Source of the DNA: Candidatus Tokpelaia sp. JSC188
GTDB lineage: Bacteria; Pseudomonadota; Alphaproteobacteria; Rhizobiales; Rhizobiaceae
Assembly: GCA_003331065.1 (NCBI GenBank)
Contig: QENB01000005.1
Location: 62,001 to 126,000 of the forward strand
Length of the DNA stretch: 64,000 nt
Direction: 5' to 3'
The notes under the pieces are model-generated. The model was not told the origin of the DNA. It worked only from the letters and a program-made list of their open reading frames with translations, and made no database searches. The translations under genes were made by a program, and so were the position numbers. Position 1 is the stretch's first letter; every line of letters begins with the position of its first letter. Shown here in pieces: positions 59,434-64,000 of the stretch.

Positions 59434-62079
59434 TTAAGAATGGTTCATGTGACTGAACATACGGATAATAACATCAGAAACATCCTTTGAAAGCCCTTTA
59501 GTCAAAGCAATTTTTTTTAATTCAGCCTTAATTTTTGTCTTCCTGATGTTCTCTAAAGCATACCAATGGTGCATGATCATAAGGAGGTTTGCTGCAAGTT
59601 GCGGGTTTTTTTTATCTATCAGTAGAATGATCTTGGCAAGGAATGCATAACCAGCTCCATCTTTGCGATTAAACCCGATTTGATTGCAACTAGCAAAAGT
59701 TCCGATGAGCGCCCGAACTCGATTCGGGTTATCATAAGAAAAGAGGGGATGCTGTGTCAATTTTTTGACAAGCTCAAGTGCTTTGTCTCCGCTATAGGCA
59801 GCCTGAACAGTAAACCATTTATCTATAGCCAATAATTCAGTAGAAAAGCGTTGTTCAAAATTTTTGAGTGCAATACTACATTCTTCTAAATGTAAGAATC
59901 GCTGAACTAAAAGACGCAATGCAGCCACCCTGTCAGTCATATTATTAGCATGAGTGCAGATATATGCTAAGCGGTCTGGGCTATTTTCAAAAAGAACGAT
60001 ATAACCAAGAAGAGCATTTTTTAATGCCCTTTTGCTTACATTCGCTGGATCCGGCAAATACGTGCCTTCCATGGCGAGAAATTCATAAAGATTGGTGAAT
60101 TCAACACCATTTTTCCTGGAAATTTTTGCAAAAAGCGCTTCACGAGCTCTGAAAATACGATCGGGATCTACATTGCTATCAAAGACACTAGCAATTTTGA
60201 CTTCAGATGGTAAGGTGATGCAAAGGGCGCGGAAGGCGGGTTCTAGAGTGTCATCATTGGCAATAATGCCAATAAGTTCAGTAAGTTCGTTGCAGTCTAG
60301 CGTGCTAATTTCTCTTGTATTTTGAGAGGATATCACAAGGTACTCTATCAGGAGCTGGTTAAGTGCTTGCCAGCGATTGACAAGATCAGTATCGTAGCGA
60401 GCAAGAAAGACACGATCATTGTTTTTCAAAGGTAGATCAAGCGTAATAGGTGCAGAAAATCCCCGGAGAAGGGATGGAATGGGGCGCGCTGTAACAGCTG
60501 TAAAGCAAAAACTTTGCCGTTTTTCTGTAAGCAACATAACATCTCCTTCAATATCGCTACCTGTCTGATAAGCCATATCTTTGCCATTTGTACCACAGAG
60601 CCCGAAACGCACAGGAATAACCATAGGGGAGGAGGTTTGGCCTGACTTAGAGTGAAGTGATTGCTCAAGTGTTATGGTAAAGCTGCTATCTTTTTCGTGA
60701 TAATCGAATTGCGCTTTGACATGAGGTGTACCAACTTGTTCATACCAGAGCATAAACTGGCTAAAATCCCTGTTTGATACTTCAGAAAAACAAGAAATCA
60801 GGTCCTCAACTATGCAAGCGTGACCGTCATGACGTTTAAAATAAAGATCTAAACCTACACGAAAAAGCTTATCGCCTAGCAGAGTGTGAATCATCCTAAT
60901 AATCTCAGCACCCTTCTCATAAACGGTAGCTGTGTAGAAGTTATTGATTTCAATATATTGTCGTGGCCGTACAGGGTGCGCCAGCGGTCCAACGTCCTCT
61001 GGAAACTGTGTTACCATTAGAAAATGCACGTCGGAAATCCGTTGTACAGAGGCTGAGCGTTGGCTAGCAGAAAATTCTTGATCACGGTAAACTGTCAACC
61101 CTTCCTTCAGGCAAAGTTGAAACCAATCGCGACAGGTAATGCGATTACCCGTCCAGTTGTGGAAATATTCATGCGCAATAATCCGCTCAATATTAGCATA
61201 ATCACTGTCAGTTGCTATTTGTGAATTGGCAAGCACGTACTTATCATTGAAAATATTAAGTCCTTTATTTTCCATTGCACCCGCATTAAAATCAGGAATG
61301 GCTACAATATTGAAAACATCAAGATCATATTCACAATTAAAAACTTTTTCATCCCAATGCATAGCACGTTTTAGGACATCTATGGCATAAAAAGCCTGCG
61401 AAGCTTTGCCCTTTTCTACATAAATGGCAAGTGCAACGTTTTTGCCGCTATTGGTCATGAAATAATCACGCACGGATTCAAGATCACCGCCTACTAAAGC
61501 AAAAAGATAGGATGGCTTAGGAAAAGGATCATGCCATAGAACGAAATGCCGTCCATTCATAAGGAGACCACTTTCTTTGAGATTACCGTTTGATAAAAGA
61601 ACCGGGCAGCTTTTCTGATCAGCCTCGATGCGCACTGTATAAATGGAGAGCACATCTGGTCTGTCATAAAAATATGTGATCCGACGGAAGCCTTCCGGTT
61701 CGCATTGAGTACAAAATATTCCATTTGAGCGATAAAGGCCTACGAGTTGCTGATTCATATCAGGGTTTATTTCAGTGATAATTTCAAGAACAAAGGGCCA
61801 TGATGGCGGCCGGTGGATCTCGAGTTGATTCATTGTTCTGTTGAATGCTTCTATTGGCAGCGATTCTCCATCAATGCTAATAGAAATGAGATTAAGATTA
61901 TCACCATTAAGAACAAGCGGTGTTCCCGTTTGTATATTTTCTCTTTTTTCGATAAAGAGCTTTGCAATCACCTGCGTTTTTTCTGTCTCAAGAAAAAAAC
62001 AGAGCTCATTGTGAGGTATTGCGTAAGGTGTGATCTGATAATTATCAAGGCAAAAAACTGGATTTTTATAAGAATTCAT
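59434..62079 (-). CDS. pepN: Aminopeptidase N
   Basis: M1 zinc aminopeptidase, 881 aa, E. coli PepN type. Exopeptidase motif GAMENKGLNIF (about 268) and zinc site HEYFHNW-x-GNR...KEGLTVYRDQEF (about 302-330). C-terminal ARM-like domain from about 540. Cytosolic peptide turnover. Starts 70 nt downstream of the UDG gene. Confidence 0.95.
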   Translation of the reverse strand: MNSYKNPVFCLDNYQITPYAIPHNELCFFLETEKTQVIAKLFIEKRENIQTGTPLVLNGDNLNLISISIDGESLPIEAFNRTMNQLEIHRPPSWPFVLEIITEINPDMNQQLVGLYRSNGIFCTQCEPEGFRRITYFYDRPDVLSIYTVRIEADQKSCPVLLSNGNLKESGLLMNGRHFVLWHDPFPKPSYLFALVGGDLESVRDYFMTNSGKNVALAIYVEKGKASQAFYAIDVLKRAMHWDEKVFNCEYDLDVFNIVAIPDFNAGAMENKGLNIFNDKYVLANSQIATDSDYANIERIIAHEYFHNWTGNRITCRDWFQLCLKEGLTVYRDQEFSASQRSASVQRISDVHFLMVTQFPEDVGPLAHPVRPRQYIEINNFYTATVYEKGAEIIRMIHTLLGDKLFRVGLDLYFKRHDGHACIVEDLISCFSEVSNRDFSQFMLWYEQVGTPHVKAQFDYHEKDSSFTITLEQSLHSKSGQTSSPMVIPVRFGLCGTNGKDMAYQTGSDIEGDVMLLTEKRQSFCFTAVTARPIPSLLRGFSAPITLDLPLKNNDRVFLARYDTDLVNRWQALNQLLIEYLVISSQNTREISTLDCNELTELIGIIANDDTLEPAFRALCITLPSEVKIASVFDSNVDPDRIFRAREALFAKISRKNGVEFTNLYEFLAMEGTYLPDPANVSKRALKNALLGYIVLFENSPDRLAYICTHANNMTDRVAALRLLVQRFLHLEECSIALKNFEQRFSTELLAIDKWFTVQAAYSGDKALELVKKLTQHPLFSYDNPNRVRALIGTFASCNQIGFNRKDGAGYAFLAKIILLIDKKNPQLAANLLMIMHHWYALENIRKTKIKAELKKIALTKGLSKDVSDVIIRMFSHMNHS

Positions 62080-62147
62080 GATTTTTAGTTACTTTAAAAG
62101 ATCAAACGAACTTTGACTTGGGATAATTTCATTTAAAAGAATGATTT

Positions 62148-62957
62148 TTATAAATCTCCAAGTTCTTTCAAAAGCATTTTGACTATAAGAAAATCATTCC
62201 AAGCAAACTTCTTTTGTGAAGGACTTCTCAATAGATAAGCAGGATGAAGCGTTGGCATCACTGGAATTTCTCGCCTCTCAAGCGTTGTTCGATAAACATG
62301 CCAATTACCGCGTAGTCGTAAAATACCCTCCTTTGATCCGATTAGCAATTTAGCTGCAGGGCCACCAAGTGCCATCAAAATTTTAGGTCTTGCTAATTCT
62401 ATTTGCCGGTCAATAAACGGACGGCAGAGTTCTACTTCCATAGGAGTTGGTGTCCTATTACCAGGAGGTCGCCAAGGAATAGTATTGGCAATATAGACCT
62501 GGTTGCGCTCAAGTCCGATAGCATTCAGTATGCGATTGAGCAGCTGGCCGGAACGACCTACAAAGGGACGGCCTTGGATATCTTCATCACGACCGGGCGC
62601 TTCCCCGATCAACATTAATGCACTTCCTGGTGTACCATCAGAAAAGCAAGTGTTTTTTGCGGTGAATTTTAGCTGGCAATCATCAAAAGATTCAAGTTGT
62701 GCCTTTAATTCGTCGAGGGTCTGTGCATCACCCGGAGTGAGGTTCGTTGACTGTAAATGGTAGGGCTGTATTGCTGTTTCAGAGAGTTTTGTTGATCTTA
62801 CCTCAGTTGCAGTAAGCAAAGCCTGTGTGTGCTTTTTTCTCTCAGAGCAAGAAAAACGGTTGATCGGTGTTTCGCATAAAGCTGTATCAACACCAGTTTC
62901 TTCATAGAAACGTAAAAGATCTTTGTAGAAAAAATCGGATTCCCCGTGTGACACCAT
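62148..62957 (-). CDS. Uracil-DNA glycosylase, family 4
   Basis: Excises uracil from DNA. 269 aa. Core motif A GEAPGRDEDIQGRPFVGRSG followed by QLLNRIL; NTIPWRPPGNRTPTPMEVELC; motif B MPTLHPAYLLRSP. The N-terminal cluster region reads DDCQLKFTAKNTCF, one Cys fewer than the usual CxxC, a form also seen in alphaproteobacterial homologues. The N-terminal 80 residues are low in similarity to the core. Confidence 0.9.
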   Translation of the reverse strand: MVSHGESDFFYKDLLRFYEETGVDTALCETPINRFSCSERKKHTQALLTATEVRSTKLSETAIQPYHLQSTNLTPGDAQTLDELKAQLESFDDCQLKFTAKNTCFSDGTPGSALMLIGEAPGRDEDIQGRPFVGRSGQLLNRILNAIGLERNQVYIANTIPWRPPGNRTPTPMEVELCRPFIDRQIELARPKILMALGGPAAKLLIGSKEGILRLRGNWHVYRTTLERREIPVMPTLHPAYLLRSPSQKKFAWNDFLIVKMLLKELGDL

Positions 62958-63534
62958 ATCACTCCTTATTTCTTTTAAAAACTTCCTGCAGCATAGTAGA
63001 AAATGATTAATGAAAAAATAGTAAACAAGGATTATAGCTCATATAAAGGGTATAAAGGCCATTCTAGCTGTCTGAATTACATTTAGAGTATGTCATGAAC
63101 TTGTGCTCAAAATATCATGACATCTGTTGCTTGGTCTGTTCATTGATTTTATCCATTCTTTACTTGAGATAATTGTGAATAGTACTCCTCAAAAATATAA
63201 AATGCTCCCTTCATTTGCATTAAGAAAGCAGGGTTTATTAAATAATAGCCATGCTGAGGAGGAGTTCCATGTCGCCGGCTAATCGACACAAATCAGGGAA
63301 TATCTAGGTCATTTAGTTTGGAATATGCAGTTTTGCAATTAAATCGATCATTTGAAATGATCAAGCTTCGATTTGATTATATAGGTGAATTCCTTATTTT
63401 AGTGATTAAAGTTTTTCCTCTCATACAAAAATTAGGAATTATCAAAGAGCTTTTAATCTTCAGTAAATTTCGCTAATATTGTATTGGTTTTAATATTAAA
63501 TGCAAAATTTTGCAAAAACAGTTCTATTATTAAA
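62958..63534. other. Intergenic stretch, no gene seen
   Basis: About 580 nt upstream of both the UDG gene and dusA (divergent). No recognised remnant. Confidence 0.4.
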
Positions 63535-64000
63535 ATGGCTAAGGGTGGATCTGAAGAAAAAATATCTGAGAATTACAATTTCTTCAGATTAAAAACACAT
63601 CAACAGCTAGGGCGTTTTTCTGTTGCACCTATGCTGGGTTGGACAGATAGGCATTGCCGATTTTTTCATCGCCAGCTGACGGAACGTGCATTACTTTACA
63701 GTGAAATGATTGTGGACGACGCTGTTATTCACGGTGATAGAACAAGATTCTTAGCATTTTCAGATATAGAGCATCCTGTGGCATTACAGCTTGGGGGGTC
63801 TAATGCCAAAAAGTTAGCTGAAGCAGCACGTATTGGAGCAGATTTTGGTTATGATGAAATTAACCTCAACATAGGCTGTCCATCTAAGCGTGTTCAATAT
63901 GCTGCTTTTGGTGCATGCCTTATGAAAGAGGTCAATACTGTAGCCTATGCCGTAAATGCTATGAAAAAAGCGGTTTTAGTTCCCATAACTGTGAAATGTC
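63535..64000 (+). CDS. dusA: tRNA-dihydrouridine synthase A, 3' end outside window
   Basis: First 155 residues of a Dus flavoenzyme that reduces uridine in the tRNA D loop. FMN-binding start SVAPMLGWTDRHCRFFHRQL, then SEMIVDDAVIHGD, ALQLGGSN and the signature EINLNIGCPSKRVQYAAFGA with the catalytic Cys. MLGWTDRHCR and the RVQ(Y)..FGA segment indicate DusA rather than DusB/C. Start ATG gives MAKGGSEEKISEN. Confidence 0.93.
   Translation, partial: MAKGGSEEKISENYNFFRLKTHQQLGRFSVAPMLGWTDRHCRFFHRQLTERALLYSEMIVDDAVIHGDRTRFLAFSDIEHPVALQLGGSNAKKLAEAARIGADFGYDEINLNIGCPSKRVQYAAFGACLMKEVNTVAYAVNAMKKAVLVPITVKC

Overview
AT-rich alphaproteobacterial chromosome. The gene content and the pairings of neighbours point to Hyphomicrobiales (Rhizobiales), on a Bartonella/Brucella-like plan but with a shrinking genome. 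The markers are a MucR/Ros-type regulator, a CcrM GANTC methyltransferase, a PleC/DivJ-type kinase, rnd facing aspS, ctaB-(CoxF-like)-ispH-thrB-rnhA, dsbA-DciA(DUF721)-mutY-ccrM, and cycHJKL-degP. Many intergenic stretches are long and contain recognisable wrecks of genes (an Mla-type lipid-transport operon, a SIMPL-domain gene, half of a peptidoglycan-binding gene). This is typical of a host-restricted lineage undergoing genome decay. A complete-looking set of ureide (urate-derived) catabolic enzymes suggests a host whose waste contains urate or allantoin, for example an insect gut; the host is inference. No genus is claimed.

Layout. 0.2-1.5 kb: folE-hisI and tRNA-Leu(GAG). 1.9-6.0 kb (minus strand): FAD monooxygenase, zinc-finger protein, pfkB, rnd. 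6.2-10.6 kb: aspS, a soluble cytochrome c, sufA, a lipid A acyltransferase. 10.6-14.1 kb: 3.5 kb without an intact gene, holding mlaF and mlaD pseudogenes. 14.1-16.4 kb: parC. 17.0-22.2 kb: a heme-copper-oxidase subunit I-like protein that has lost its CuB ligands, ctaB, a CoxF-like small membrane protein, ispH, thrB, rnhA. 22.4-29.4 kb (minus): a large PAS-GGDEF-EAL protein with degenerate catalytic motifs, an M16 peptidase, thrC, a HAD phosphatase. 29.6-34.9 kb: ccrM, mutY, dciA, dsbA, a NodB-type deacetylase.

35.0-43.6 kb is the accessory highlight. Two divergent operons share a 159-bp AT-rich promoter region. Leftward: puuE-allA-uraD-uraH-NCS2 permease. Rightward: an uncharacterised two-Rossmann flavoprotein, a (S)-ureidoglycine aminohydrolase and malate synthase G. 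Together they would import an oxidised purine, turn 5-hydroxyisourate through OHCU, allantoin and ureidoglycine into glyoxylate plus urea/ammonia, and fix the glyoxylate with acetyl-CoA into malate. Two steps have no recognisable enzyme in the window: urate to 5-hydroxyisourate, and allantoate to ureidoglycine. The flavoprotein is the only oxidative enzyme in the cluster and so is a candidate for the first step.

43.8-64 kb: tRNA-Gln(UUG), a SIMPL-domain pseudogene, sodB with a clear terminator, mucR, sufE, a truncated peptidoglycan-binding protein, the cytochrome c maturation operon ccmI-ccmE-ccmF-ccmH followed by degP, a small lipoprotein, a PleC-like kinase, pepN, a family-4 uracil-DNA glycosylase, and the start of dusA running off the window. 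I saw no insertion sequence, prophage or CRISPR array. Coordinates and motif positions come from direct reading; no similarity search was run.
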